Of a stretch of 64,000 nt of DNA, positions 26,442 through 36,079 are shown in pieces. A model generated the notes under the pieces. The model searched no databases. It had not been told where the DNA came from and saw nothing but the letters and a program-made list of their open reading frames with translations. Every line of letters begins with the position of its first letter. Position 1 is the stretch's first letter. Location: contig SFJH01000005.1 of NCBI GenBank assembly GCA_004555155.1, positions 31,713-95,712 of the forward strand, read 5' to 3'. The translations under genes were made by a program, and so were the position numbers. The DNA is from Clostridiales bacterium. GTDB lineage: Bacteria; Bacillota; Clostridia; Christensenellales; Aristaeellaceae.

Positions 26442-27485
26442 TTACTTGCTCACGCGCACGCGCGGGTCGACGAGTCCGTAGGCGATATCGATGATCAGGT
26501 TGCCCAGCAGCGCCAGCATGACGTAGAACACCTGCAGCAGCATGACCACGTCGAAGTCCGCCGTGCGCAGGGAGCTGATCATCAGATCGCCCATGCCGTT
26601 CAGGGCGAACATCTGCTCGATGACCACCGAGCCGGAGAAGATGCCCAGGAACCAGCCGATCACCAGCGTGACGATGGGGATCAGCGCGTTGCGCCAGGCG
26701 TGGGAATAGATGATGACCTTTTCGCGAACGCCCTTGGCGCGGGCGGTCTTGATGCAGTCCATGGACAGCGCCTCGATCATCGACGCGCGCACGTAGCGGG
26801 TCATGCCGCCCAGCGAGCAGAACGTCATAGTGATCAGCGGCAGCGCCAGGAAGTACATGCGGTCGGTAAAGAACTTCCAGCCGGTGTAGCTGCTGCCCGG
26901 CGTCTTGATGCCGCTGGGCGGGAAGATGCCCAACAGCGAGCAGAAGACCCAGATGAACAGAATCGCAATCAGGAACGTGGGCAGGCTGTAGCCGACGATG
27001 GTGAGCATCTGCACCAGCTGATCGCCCTTGCTGTTTTTCTTCACCGCACAGAGAATGCCCAGCGGGATGGTGATGCCCAGCGCCAGGATCGTTGCAAATA
27101 TATTGATAAATATGGTATTGCGCATGCGTGGGCCAACCACGTTGACCACATCGTCGCGCGCCTCATATGAATAGCCGAAGTTGCCCTGCAGCAGGCCGCT
27201 GTAGCTGCCGTCGTACAGCGGATACAGGCCCACCCAGCGGAGATAGCGGATGATCATGTTATTGGTATCGGTGCCGTAGCGGCGCTGATACTTCAGATAG
27301 AGCTCGTCAAAGCGCTTGTCCATATCCTCGGCTGAGATGCCCTTCTTCAGGGTGGCGATTTCCGCCTTCGCGTCGGTATAGGCGCGATTGCTCGGCACCA
27401 GATTGTAGATCAGGAACATCAAAAACGACAGGATGACCAACACGACCACCATGTACCCGATCCTTTTCAGAATATATCTACCCAT
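26442..27485 (-). CDS. OppB-like permease of the peptide ABC transporter
   Basis: 347 residues with the usual first membrane segment (RIGYMVVVLVILSFLMFLIY), an extracellular loop of about 90 residues, then five segments and the EAA loop MDCIKTARAKGVREKVIIYS. It ends with the typical AYGLVDPRVRVSK. It forms the channel with the OppC-like protein encoded 13 bases downstream. Confidence 0.92.
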   Translation of the reverse strand: MGRYILKRIGYMVVVLVILSFLMFLIYNLVPSNRAYTDAKAEIATLKKGISAEDMDKRFDELYLKYQRRYGTDTNNMIIRYLRWVGLYPLYDGSYSGLLQGNFGYSYEARDDVVNVVGPRMRNTIFINIFATILALGITIPLGILCAVKKNSKGDQLVQMLTIVGYSLPTFLIAILFIWVFCSLLGIFPPSGIKTPGSSYTGWKFFTDRMYFLALPLITMTFCSLGGMTRYVRASMIEALSMDCIKTARAKGVREKVIIYSHAWRNALIPIVTLVIGWFLGIFSGSVVIEQMFALNGMGDLMISSLRTADFDVVMLLQVFYVMLALLGNLIIDIAYGLVDPRVRVSK

Positions 27486-27561
27486 TTGCTTTCCCTCGTT
27501 CCGCGCCCGGGCCGGGCGATAATGATGTTCGGTTGACCAGAGACGTCCAACTGAAAAGCAG

Positions 27562-27595
27562 CCACAAGGCGGGGCATTGCTGCCCCACCCTGTGG
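27562..27595 (-). terminator. Intercistronic stem-loop
   Basis: Arms 27562-27576 and 27581-27595 pair over 15 bases with two G-U pairs and the loop TTGC. No T run. It follows the binding-protein gene and precedes oppB, and probably protects the binding-protein mRNA or attenuates the rest. Confidence 0.6.
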
Positions 27596-27634
27596 TGAGA
27601 ATCCTATGGATTCATCGGTGGAAAACCGCCGAGA

Positions 27635-29800
27635 TTACTGCAGCCAGTAGATATCGGCCTCGTCCTTGATGTAGTAGATGGAATAATCGTCATACATCGA
27701 AGGATCGATGGTCATGGTGTAGGAGTAGTCGTACACCGCGGAGGTGAAGCCGGTGGCGAAGTTGAACACGGCGTACATGGGGGAACCGGAATAGTAGCCG
27801 TACACGGCCGCCTGATACAGCTCGTCCAGCATGGGAGCGAAGTCGCCCAGGGTGTACTGGATGTCGAAGCCGGCGCCGGTCAGGTTCTCGTTGGTGGCAA
27901 AGCCGGTCATCAGCTGATCGGTGAAGGGGTTGTCGGTGGTGCCGTACCAGTTCAGCGCGAGCGGCATGTAGTAGTCGTCGCCGACCTGAGTGGTCACATA
28001 GGCGCCGTCCTTGGACTTGTAGTTGATATCGTTCTCGGTGGCCTCGGCCGCGGGGATCTTCTTGTAGCGAACGCCCTCGACGTACTCGTTGCCCTCGGCG
28101 TCATAGATCCAGCCGCCCTCTTCCAGCACCTCGATGGCGCTGTCCACGGAGGTGGCGTAGGCATTGAGCAGCATGCCCTGATCCACAGCCGCCTGATACA
28201 TCCAGCTGCCGGTGTAGTACGGGCCGTCCACGACGCCGCCGTAGCCGCCGGTGAAGTCCTTGGCGAACTTCGCGCGATCCATGCAGTACGCAACCGCCTG
28301 GCGAACCTCGGCGTACTTGGCCGGGCCGTAGTCGCAGCGGAAGCCCAGCTTGCCGTAGCCCGCGCGGCTGTAATGGGTGTAGACGTACTTGCCGTCGGAG
28401 CTGTCGGCCAGCGCCAGCGCCTCGTTGGTTTCGTCGCCGCCGGTGATGCCGGAGATGGCGTCCAGGTTGCCGGACTTCAGGTCCTCAAGCTGGGTGCTGG
28501 AGATGATCTTCTTGTAGATGACCTTCTCGATGGTGGGAACAGCGCCCTCGTAGTTGCCCTTGAACTCGGGGTTGCGCTCCAGGACGGCGGACTTGTCGGC
28601 GTCGTCATAGGAGACCACCATGTAGGGGCCGGAGTAGGGATAGGTGGTGTCGGTGTTCAGCGCGGTGGCGGTGATCAGCTCGGCGGTGGTGAACTTGCCC
28701 TCGTCGTCCTTGGCGTAGAACTCCTCGGTCAGGTAAGCGCCGTTGCCGTCGTCCTTGATGTCGGCCTCGCCGATCCACATGGGCACGTACTCAGGCGTGA
28801 AGCCCGCGTAGGTCAGATCGTAGAAGTAGGGCAGATAGTCCGCGCTGATGGTGACGGAGAAGGTGTAGTCATCGATCAGACGCAGGCCGGAGATCTCCTT
28901 GGTGCCGGAGCCTTCGGTGCCGTCATAGGCCGTATAATCCTCGTAGCCCGCGACGGTCATCATGGAGCGATGATCCTTGCCGGCAGCCTGTGCGGCCACG
29001 GGCGTGGAGAACACCAGCGCATGCACCAGATAGTTCTTGGCGGTGATGGCGGTGCCGTCGGAGAACTTCAGATCATCATAGATGGTGATGGTGAAGGTCT
29101 TGGTGCCGTCCTCGTTCTCGACCTCGTCGTGCGCCTTGACGACGGTGTCGTTCCACTGGTAGCCGCCCTCCTTGTTGGTGACGACGGTGCCCAGGCCGGT
29201 GGTCATCTCCTCGATGTCCAGGTCAGCCGCGCCGGGGTTGGTGCCGCCGAAGCTGGAATAGCGGAACTTGCCGGACAGGTCGGTGGTGTTGCCGATGATG
29301 ATGCTGTTGTCCTCCTTGGTGGAGGTCCAGTCGATCAGCGCGTCGGAGGGAGACCAGTAGGGGTTGGTGGGATGCTCCACAACGCCCTCGATCTGCGCGT
29401 TGTACAGATCGTAGTACTCGTTGGAGTACAGCGGAATCTCGGGCATGAGGTAGTTCCAGCGCTGCATGTAGAGTCTCCACCATGCGGCGTAGACGTCGTC
29501 GGCGGTCTCGTAGTCGCCGGCAACCTGCGTATTGTAAACCATGGCCATGCTCAGGAAGTCGAGGCCCAGCTCGTACTCCTCGCCGTCCACCTCGATGTAG
29601 CACAGGCCGGTGGATTCGTCTTCATAGACATCCTCGATGGTAATTCCCTTTCCGAACTGCTCGTAGAGGGAGGTGTAGTCCGTGCCGTATTCCTTACCGG
29701 TGAGCGTCTTGACTTCGGCTTCTTCGGCAAAAGCAACCGCGGTCACGGACAACAGCATGGCGACGGCCACGATGAGGGAGAGAATCTTCTTCATTGTCAT
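27635..29800 (-). CDS. Peptide-type binding protein (SBP family 5), enlarged
   Basis: 721 residues from the ATG at 29800 (AGGA 6 bases upstream; 29794 also possible). Signal peptide MKKILSLIVAVAMLLSVTAV, cut around AFA-E, no lipobox. Residues about 130-721 carry the usual family 5 features (IIIGNTTDLSGKFRYSSFGG, DDLKFSDGTAITAKNY, TYPYSGPYMVVSYDD). Ahead of them, at about 85-135, the stretch AWWRLYMQRWNYLMPEIPLY resembles the segment normally found near the C terminus of these proteins, as if permuted. Acidic and rich in Tyr and Asp. It captures a peptide or related ligand for the enlarged transporter. Confidence 0.87.
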   Translation of the reverse strand: MTMKKILSLIVAVAMLLSVTAVAFAEEAEVKTLTGKEYGTDYTSLYEQFGKGITIEDVYEDESTGLCYIEVDGEEYELGLDFLSMAMVYNTQVAGDYETADDVYAAWWRLYMQRWNYLMPEIPLYSNEYYDLYNAQIEGVVEHPTNPYWSPSDALIDWTSTKEDNSIIIGNTTDLSGKFRYSSFGGTNPGAADLDIEEMTTGLGTVVTNKEGGYQWNDTVVKAHDEVENEDGTKTFTITIYDDLKFSDGTAITAKNYLVHALVFSTPVAAQAAGKDHRSMMTVAGYEDYTAYDGTEGSGTKEISGLRLIDDYTFSVTISADYLPYFYDLTYAGFTPEYVPMWIGEADIKDDGNGAYLTEEFYAKDDEGKFTTAELITATALNTDTTYPYSGPYMVVSYDDADKSAVLERNPEFKGNYEGAVPTIEKVIYKKIISSTQLEDLKSGNLDAISGITGGDETNEALALADSSDGKYVYTHYSRAGYGKLGFRCDYGPAKYAEVRQAVAYCMDRAKFAKDFTGGYGGVVDGPYYTGSWMYQAAVDQGMLLNAYATSVDSAIEVLEEGGWIYDAEGNEYVEGVRYKKIPAAEATENDINYKSKDGAYVTTQVGDDYYMPLALNWYGTTDNPFTDQLMTGFATNENLTGAGFDIQYTLGDFAPMLDELYQAAVYGYYSGSPMYAVFNFATGFTSAVYDYSYTMTIDPSMYDDYSIYYIKDEADIYWLQ

Positions 29801-29859
29801 AACCCTTCCTTTCAAAAATTTTGCGCTGCATACAAAAAAGCGTATACAACCCATAGTCT

Positions 29860-29888
29860 ATTGTAAGCGATCCTTATATGTTTGTCAA
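29860..29888 (-). promoter_or_regulatory. Promoter of the peptide ABC operon
   Basis: Minus strand TTGACA (29888-29883), 17-base spacer, TACAAT (29865-29860); a leader of about 53 bases precedes the binding-protein gene. Confidence 0.85.
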
Positions 29889-29968
29889 TCAGAATTGGGG
29901 GATTTTTAGGTCATATTCACTCTGTTTTCAGACTGTAAATTATCCCACATTCCTACTATTGTATGGTA

Positions 29969-29997
29969 TTGCGTCTGCACGCGCGATGTGCGATAAT
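29969..29997 (+). promoter_or_regulatory. Promoter of the sirtuin gene
   Basis: TTGCGT (29969-29974), 17-base spacer, GATAAT (29992-29997), 31 bases upstream of the start codon. Confidence 0.7.
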
Positions 29998-30027
29998 ACA
30001 AAAAGGAAAAACAGGGGGGCGATCCGG

Positions 30028-30756
30028 ATGAACCGGCTGCAAGCGCTCGTCGACCGGGCGAGGCGAATCGTATTCTTTGGAGGCGCGGGCGTGTCTACCG
30101 CCAGCGGCATTCCGGACTTTCGCGGCGCGGAGGGACTGTTCCGGATGCAGTTCGGCGACCTGACGCCGGAGATGATGCTCAGCGAATCCTTCTTCTATCT
30201 CCACCCAGAGCGCTTCTTCGCGTTTTACCGCGCGTACATGCTACATCCCGAAGCGCAGCCCGCCGCCGTTCACAGGAAGCTGTACGAGCTGGAGCGCGCG
30301 GATCGGCTGCGCGGCGTCGTAACCCAGAACATCGACGGACTGCACCGCGCCGCGGGCAGCCGCAGGGTGTATGAGCTGCACGGCAGCGTGCACGAAAACT
30401 ATTGTATGGACTGCAACCGCTTTTATTCGCTTCAATGGCTGCTGAGCACCGAGGGCGTGCCCCGCTGCGAAAGCTGCGGCGGCGTTGTGAAGCCTTACGT
30501 CACCCTCTACGGCGAAGCGCCGGACAAGTACACCTGCATGGGCGCGTGCCGCGAAATCTCCAACAGCGATCTGCTGATCGTGGCCGGCACCAGCCTGTCC
30601 GTGGAGCCCGCCGCTTCCTTTCTGGATTACTACAAGGGCCGGGACCTGGTGATCATCAATCAGGAGGAAACCCCCGCCGACCGCCGCGCCACGCTGGTGC
30701 TGCGCGGAGATGTGAACCAAATCATGTCCGAACTCGTCGTTCAATCGCAACGCTGA
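30028..30756 (+). CDS. cobB: SIR2-family NAD-dependent protein deacylase
   Basis: 242 residues. NAD-binding FFGGAGVSTASGIPDFRG, catalytic region TQNIDGLHRAAGS and ELHGSVHENYC (His as base), and two CxxC pairs (CMDC, CESC) for the structural zinc. It removes acyl groups from lysines, using NAD. The start at 30028 follows AGGGGGG by 9 bases and the promoter at 29969; the frame open further upstream would begin before that promoter. Monocistronic. Confidence 0.9.
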   Translation: MNRLQALVDRARRIVFFGGAGVSTASGIPDFRGAEGLFRMQFGDLTPEMMLSESFFYLHPERFFAFYRAYMLHPEAQPAAVHRKLYELERADRLRGVVTQNIDGLHRAAGSRRVYELHGSVHENYCMDCNRFYSLQWLLSTEGVPRCESCGGVVKPYVTLYGEAPDKYTCMGACREISNSDLLIVAGTSLSVEPAASFLDYYKGRDLVIINQEETPADRRATLVLRGDVNQIMSELVVQSQR

Positions 30757-30858
30757 TTCGGCCATCATTCGCCCACGCCTGCGTAAATCAAACGGACGCC
30801 CGCCGCCTTCCATCTGAAAAGGCAGCAGGCATCCCCGTTTGGGTCGCAAACGACCCGA

Positions 30859-32595
30859 TCAGCGTTCAATGCGCGCAAAGCCGCCCGACGGCACGACGAG
30901 GGTCTGCAGCTTCGCGGCCGGAAGCTCCGCCTGCGCCGTCTGAACGCCCATGCAGTCAAACACAGCCGCGCAGCCCGGACGGTCGCAGCCGCGCAGCACC
31001 AGCTCCGTCTCAGCGGTCGCATTGAACAGCCAGACGGTCCTTGCATCGGACAGCGTCACGGCGCGGCGGGCGTCGTACACGGCGACGGCTTCCTCCTCCG
31101 CCAGCCTCGTGCGCACCAGCGGATACAGCAGCTCCGGCGCTTCCACCTCCATCGGCGCGGCCAGCAGCTCGCGGTGCTCCGCGATGAACGCCGTCCAGAA
31201 GGCGATCATGCGGCGATGCTCCTCGGAAATCGCGTCCAGGCGCACGGAGATCTGGGGCACGGCGAACAGCACGTTCAGAATCTGCCGCGCGGCGACCTCC
31301 ACCGCTTCATCCCTGTGCCACATCAGCATGTCGGAATGCACCGCGGTATCCCCGGACATCAGCCGAAGATCCACCATGCCCACGCGGTTGGTCATCGGAT
31401 CGTAGGGGCAGTCCGCCACGCGGAACATGTTGCCGAAGGTGCGCATCGCCGGGCCGATGTAGCTCTGGCGGAACTCGATGAGGATCTCCGGCTTGATCGC
31501 GCGCAGCGCTTCCATCACGTCGGTCATCAGACGCAGGATCGCGTCCTCCATCTTCACGTAATCCATGCCCTCCGCCGGCATCGGCGCGCGGCTGCTGGGC
31601 GGAAACGCATCGATGAAGTCCAGCTTGAAGCCGTCCAGATCCCACTCCTTCAGCGCCGCCACATAGGTTTCAATCAGGAAGCTGCGCGCCTCGGGATACC
31701 GGGGATCCAGCACGCCGCAGTGCAGCCGCTCGTCGCGCGCGGACAGCTTGTCCTGAAAGCGCGCCCAGTTCTCCGACCACTCGCCGATGAACGGCACACT
31801 GTACCACAGCATGTACTTCATGCCCAACTGATGAATTCGATCCACGTGGGCGCGCATGTCCGGAATCTTCTCCGGCGTCGGCCGCCAGTCGCCGCAGTAG
31901 CCGTAGCCGCGATTGCCGTCGGAGGTCTGCCATCCGTCGTCCACGATCACCGTCTTCATGCCCAGCGCCGCAGCCCGGGCGCACTCCGCCTCCAGATCGG
32001 CGGCGACCGTCGCCTGATGGAAGGAATACCAGGTGGAATACATCGGCAGGCGCGCCGCCTCGGGCACATCCATCGGCTTCATGCCGCAGTCCTCCGCCCA
32101 CCAGCGGCTCAGGCGGCGCAGCGCCTCCGCGAAGGACACGTCCGCGCCGTCCCGATACAGCGTCACCTGGTATTCATGAATGCGTCCGGTGGCGTCCAGC
32201 GGGATCATCGCGCAGAAGACCAGCATGCCGTCCTCCTCGCGCACGCCCGCGATAAACCGGACCTCCGTCAGCACGTCCGACAGCGCCACAGCCAGCCGGC
32301 TGCGCCCCTTTTCATTGAAGAACACGAACGCCGGCGCAGAGGACGCCAGTCTCGATACCCGTCCGCGATCCCAGTCCACGCCCATGCCGCGGTTCTTGCC
32401 GCAGACCGGATACCAGGTGTGCTGGATATCGAACATTGGCGCCTGCCAGCTGATCTCCGCCATCGGCTGTTCTTCGGTCATCTCGTTCCATTCGATGCGC
32501 ACGGAGGTTCGTCCGGGCGCGATTTCCTGCACGGCCACGCGCGCATCCAGGTTCACACGGATTTGGAGGTCATTCCAGGTCGTTTTCGTCGTCAT
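30859..32595 (-). CDS. Alpha-galactosidase-like glycoside hydrolase, GH36 type
   Basis: 578 residues from the ATG at 32595 (AGGAG 8 bases upstream). The catalytic barrel follows a beta-sandwich of about 170 residues: DDGWQTSDGNRGYG, then KLDFIDAF with the probable nucleophile Asp326, and FRVADCPYDP with the likely acid/base Asp395. No signal peptide, so it acts on sugars already imported. Related clan members also include other alpha-glycosidases, so galactose is the best but not certain substrate. Own promoter; terminates toward the sirtuin gene, where a weak hairpin (30841-30856) is the only candidate terminator. Confidence 0.82.
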   Translation of the reverse strand: MTTKTTWNDLQIRVNLDARVAVQEIAPGRTSVRIEWNEMTEEQPMAEISWQAPMFDIQHTWYPVCGKNRGMGVDWDRGRVSRLASSAPAFVFFNEKGRSRLAVALSDVLTEVRFIAGVREEDGMLVFCAMIPLDATGRIHEYQVTLYRDGADVSFAEALRRLSRWWAEDCGMKPMDVPEAARLPMYSTWYSFHQATVAADLEAECARAAALGMKTVIVDDGWQTSDGNRGYGYCGDWRPTPEKIPDMRAHVDRIHQLGMKYMLWYSVPFIGEWSENWARFQDKLSARDERLHCGVLDPRYPEARSFLIETYVAALKEWDLDGFKLDFIDAFPPSSRAPMPAEGMDYVKMEDAILRLMTDVMEALRAIKPEILIEFRQSYIGPAMRTFGNMFRVADCPYDPMTNRVGMVDLRLMSGDTAVHSDMLMWHRDEAVEVAARQILNVLFAVPQISVRLDAISEEHRRMIAFWTAFIAEHRELLAAPMEVEAPELLYPLVRTRLAEEEAVAVYDARRAVTLSDARTVWLFNATAETELVLRGCDRPGCAAVFDCMGVQTAQAELPAAKLQTLVVPSGGFARIER

Positions 32596-32633
32596 CTGCA
32601 TCTCTCCTTGCGTTTCCAAATGATCCTGATCTT

Positions 32634-32662
32634 ATTATAATCCGGGATCCTTCATTCGGCAA
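32634..32662 (-). promoter_or_regulatory. Promoter of the GH36 gene
   Basis: Minus strand TTGCCG (32662-32657), 17-base spacer, TATAAT (32639-32634). Confidence 0.75.
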
Positions 32663-32735
32663 TACCCGCGTCCGAATTCAGCAAAATGCTGTCCTTCCCC
32701 GCGATCATCCGCGTCCCGCAGCTGACGCCGTAAGC

Positions 32736-32774
32736 AAAAATGCCAACTGATCCTATGATTTCAGTAGGCATTTT
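32736..32774 (-). terminator. Terminator downstream of the GH38 gene
   Basis: Arms AAAATGCC-ACTGA (32737-32750) and TCAGT-GGCATTTT (32761-32774) form a stem with one bulge pair; on the minus strand it ends in ATTTTTGC. It lies between the GH38 stop and the GH36 promoter. Confidence 0.7.
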
Positions 32775-32803
32775 GCGTTTGCGGGCTTTGTCAGTGGTCT
32801 GAA

Positions 32804-32835
32804 GCAAGCGCCCCGAGAGCTCTCGGGGCGCTTGC
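32804..32835. repeat. Perfect inverted repeat after the GH38 stop
   Basis: GCAAGCGCCCCGAGA (32804-32818) and its complement (32821-32835) with a 2-base centre, 10 bases beyond the GH38 stop. With the hairpin at 32736-32774 it forms a double terminator; alone it lacks a T run. Confidence 0.6.
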
Positions 32836-32845
32836 TGCGCAGGGT

Positions 32846-35800
32846 TTACTTCGTCCAGACCTTGAACGTCTGAATCTGGAAGGGGCGCAGGCGGGTACGG
32901 ATGGATGCTGCCTCCACCGCGTCGCCGGTCTGCTCCTCCAGCAGGTTACAGGGCGCGTACGCCTTCATCGGGAATCCGGGGATCAGCTCCGCGTCGGCCT
33001 GTCCGCCGCGGCACTCGTGGACGCGCAGGATCAGACAGTCGTCGTCCTCGGCCTTCTTGACCGCGTCAATGGCTACATGACGGTCGCTTGCGGCGAATGC
33101 CGGAGCCAGCTCCATCGCCGCGCCCTTCAGCGCGCGCACGGGCAGGTTCAGGCGCACCGCTTCCTCGATGGTGTCGCCCTCCGTGGCGGAGCCCGCGTGG
33201 GGCAGCAGCGCGTAGGTGAAATCATGCTCGCCCATGTCGGCCTCGGTATCCGGATACTTGCCGCTCCTGAGCAGCGTGACGTGCATCACGTTGTCCTTGA
33301 TATTGTAGCCGTACTTGCAATCGTTCAGCAGGCTGACGCCGTAGCCCTCCTCGGAGAGATCCGCCCAGCGATGCGCAACGACCTCGAAGCGGGCGTAGTC
33401 CCAGCTGGTATTGAAGTGCGTCGGGCGCTCCACGTGGCCGTACTGAATCTCGTAAGTGGCCCTGGTCGTGCGGATGCTCACCGGGAAGGCCGCCTTCAGC
33501 ACGCGATGGTTCTCATGCCAGTCCGCATGGGTTCTGAAGTCGATGCGGCGGCTGTCGGCATAGAAGATCACGTCCTGTTCGAAGGTCGAATGGCGGTAGG
33601 CATAGCGGAAGCGGAGCACCGCCCGCAGTTCTCCGCACTCGACCAGCTCCGGCGCTCCGGCCAGCTGCGCCTCCTCGTGTTTGAACAGATAGTAAATGTC
33701 GATATCCCAGTTGTCGTTGCCCAGCGGCTTGTCCTCGTAAACCTCCAGCACGTTGGCCTTCCCGCCCTCGGGGATGACCTCGCGGGCGTTGTCGCGGTCA
33801 AACAGGCGGATCAGGCGACCGCTCTCATCCCACGCAGCCTCATAGTGGGGCGTGCGGATGGTTCCTGCGGCCAGATCCACCTCGAAGGCGCGCTTCGCTT
33901 CCGGCGCGGTCCTCTCGACGAAGCGGACGGTCGCGGCGGACAGCGGCTTGAGATCGACCTCCACCAGCCAGCCGTTTCCTTCCCGCTGGGCGGGCAGGAC
34001 GCTGCCCTGCGCATCGGTGAACACGCCCTCGCGGGGTTCCTCCAGGAAAACCACGTCCCGGCGGGCGAAGCTGCCGAAGTGCCACAGCGTCCAGGCGTCC
34101 TTCTCCGGCCTCGCCAGCACATCCAGCGCGCGCTTTGCCACGCCGCGCAGATCGTCGGCGGTCTCGCCGTACTCCTTGTGGCAGTCCTGATAGACCTCGT
34201 TGATGGAGGAGCCCGGGATGATATCGTGGAACTGGTTGCGCAGGACGGTCTGCCAGCCGCGCACCAGCGTCTCCTGATCATACGTTCCGCCGGCCAGCTT
34301 CGCCATCTCGCTGAGCCATTCGCACTCCGCCAGCGCAAACTCCAGGCGGCGGTTCATCATCTTATTCCACGCCTGAGAGGTATAGGTGCCGCGATGGTAC
34401 TCCAGATACAGCTCTCCGTCCCAGGTATGCACATACTGGTCGGTGCTGTCGAGCTTCTCATGCAGGCGGCGGAAGAAGCTGCCCGCGCGGTCGGTTCGGA
34501 CGCTGGGCAGACCGGGGATCTGATCCATCGCGCGGCGCATCTTCAGCATGTGGCGGTTCACACCGCCGCCGCCGTCGCCGTATCCGTAGGAGAGCAGGGT
34601 TTCGTTGGAGAGGTTCTTGTCGTGGAACTTCTTCCAGCTGCCCAGGACGCTGTGGGGCGTGACCATGCCGTTGTAGGTGGCGAATCGTCCGTCCAGCGGC
34701 GCGCCCGCGTCCGGCGTGGTGATGAAATAGGTCATGACCTCGCTGCCGTCCATGCCGCGCCACTTGAACAGATCGTGGGGCATGGAATTGTACTGGTTCC
34801 AGCTGATCTTGGTGGTCATAAAGGTGTCGATGCCCACGCCCTTCAGAATCTGCGGCAGCGCCCAGCTGTATCCGAACACATCCGGCAGCCACAGATACTC
34901 GCACTTGTGGCCGAACTCCTTCTGGAACAGCCGCATGCCGTACAGGAACTGTCGGGTCAGCGCTTCGCCGGAGGAGATATTGCAGTCCGCCTCCAGCCAC
35001 ATGCCGCCGTCAGCCTCCCAGCGGCCCTCGGCGATGCGCGCCTTCATCTTTTCATAGATCTCGGGGCAGTCGTTCTTGATGTACTGATACAGCTGCGGCT
35101 GGGTCTGCAGGAAGATGTACTCGTCAAACTCATCCATCAGCTTAAGCACGGTGGCAAAGGAGCGCTGTGCCTTCTCGCGGGTGTGCTTGAGCCGCCACAG
35201 CCAGGCCACGTCGATGTGGGTATGTCCAACCATGTTGACCGTCACATCGGAATCCTTCCTGATCTGCGCCAGCCCGGCCTTCAGCGCGGACAGCGCGCCG
35301 CCCACGGTATTGTAGAAGCAATCCGGATCCCAGTCGATCTGGCTGATGGCGCGATCCAGCGCACGGGTCAGCGCGTACTTCACCGTGGAATCGTCCTCCA
35401 GCAGCTCCAGCGTCTCCACAATCGCCCTTGCCAGGTAATAGAGCTCGTCGGTCTGAGAATGCAGCCAGCCGACGTCCGCCCGCTTGATGCGATGGCGGAA
35501 CTCGCATTTCGGGCCGCCGCCCTCCAGGCCCGTCCAGAGCATGAACGTCAGCGTGACCGTCCTGCCCGCCAGCGCTTCAAAATTCACATCGTTGTGATTG
35601 GTGTCCACGCCCTGATAGGGATGTCCGTCCACATACAGCAGCGATTCGAAGCCGCTGTTGTGGCCGCCGCCGGTCTTGCCGAAGTCGAACAGGCCGTAGA
35701 CCTCGCAGCCGTCCGCATGCTCGGGCAGCGTCACGGTCTTCTGCGCCCAAAGATAGCGGTCGCGGCCCACAAACTCGTCGCCGATGGCGATCTGTCCGCC

Positions 35801-35965
35801 CTCCACATGCTCAGGCATGCCGTGATAGACCTCGTCCGCGCCGAGTCCGCCCTCCATGGCGGTCAGCGGCGCGATGCCGGTCAGGCCCGCAAAGCGGAAC
35901 TGCTCCAGCTCCTCCACCCGGCTCTTGAGCTTTTCCTCCGTCAGGAACATGCTCTTGCATTCCAT
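32846..35965 (-). CDS. Alpha-mannosidase, GH38
   Basis: 1039 residues, the full length of bacterial GH38 enzymes. A beta-rich N-terminal domain, then the catalytic domain with zinc ligands in GHTHIDVAWLW (His248, His250, Asp252 by count) and the nucleophile Asp362 in LWLPDVFGYSW, a helical bundle, and a long C-terminal beta region. No signal peptide. It cleaves alpha-linked mannose (or a similar sugar) from imported oligosaccharides. The GGAGG upstream supports the ATG at 35965. Monocistronic by its own promoter and terminators. Confidence 0.92.
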   Translation of the reverse strand: MECKSMFLTEEKLKSRVEELEQFRFAGLTGIAPLTAMEGGLGADEVYHGMPEHVEGGQIAIGDEFVGRDRYLWAQKTVTLPEHADGCEVYGLFDFGKTGGGHNSGFESLLYVDGHPYQGVDTNHNDVNFEALAGRTVTLTFMLWTGLEGGGPKCEFRHRIKRADVGWLHSQTDELYYLARAIVETLELLEDDSTVKYALTRALDRAISQIDWDPDCFYNTVGGALSALKAGLAQIRKDSDVTVNMVGHTHIDVAWLWRLKHTREKAQRSFATVLKLMDEFDEYIFLQTQPQLYQYIKNDCPEIYEKMKARIAEGRWEADGGMWLEADCNISSGEALTRQFLYGMRLFQKEFGHKCEYLWLPDVFGYSWALPQILKGVGIDTFMTTKISWNQYNSMPHDLFKWRGMDGSEVMTYFITTPDAGAPLDGRFATYNGMVTPHSVLGSWKKFHDKNLSNETLLSYGYGDGGGGVNRHMLKMRRAMDQIPGLPSVRTDRAGSFFRRLHEKLDSTDQYVHTWDGELYLEYHRGTYTSQAWNKMMNRRLEFALAECEWLSEMAKLAGGTYDQETLVRGWQTVLRNQFHDIIPGSSINEVYQDCHKEYGETADDLRGVAKRALDVLARPEKDAWTLWHFGSFARRDVVFLEEPREGVFTDAQGSVLPAQREGNGWLVEVDLKPLSAATVRFVERTAPEAKRAFEVDLAAGTIRTPHYEAAWDESGRLIRLFDRDNAREVIPEGGKANVLEVYEDKPLGNDNWDIDIYYLFKHEEAQLAGAPELVECGELRAVLRFRYAYRHSTFEQDVIFYADSRRIDFRTHADWHENHRVLKAAFPVSIRTTRATYEIQYGHVERPTHFNTSWDYARFEVVAHRWADLSEEGYGVSLLNDCKYGYNIKDNVMHVTLLRSGKYPDTEADMGEHDFTYALLPHAGSATEGDTIEEAVRLNLPVRALKGAAMELAPAFAASDRHVAIDAVKKAEDDDCLILRVHECRGGQADAELIPGFPMKAYAPCNLLEEQTGDAVEAASIRTRLRPFQIQTFKVWTK

Positions 35966-35994
35966 AGGAAATATACCTCCCCGTGTTTTTTATC

Positions 35995-36023
35995 ATTGTA
36001 CCCGACGGAAGTGAAATCCGCAA
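35995..36023 (-). promoter_or_regulatory. Promoter of the GH38 gene
   Basis: Minus strand TTGCGG (36023-36018), 17-base spacer, TACAAT (36000-35995). Confidence 0.75.
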
Positions 36024-36036
36024 GGCGTCTGCGCGC

Positions 36037-36070
36037 AAAAATGGAGTTCGACGTTTTTCGTCGAACTCCA
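36037..36070 (-). terminator. Strong terminator of the sugar ABC operon
   Basis: A perfect 12-base-pair stem (36059-36070 with 36042-36053, loop of five A on the minus strand) followed by TTTTT (36041-36037). It ends the operon 41074 to 36080, just before the GH38 promoter. Confidence 0.88.
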
Positions 36071-36079
36071 CAGACCTGA

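Noticed and set aside
33017..36079. 1020-codon open frame on the plus strand
   Set aside because: It is antisense to the GH38 gene, whose catalytic motifs and full length leave no doubt.
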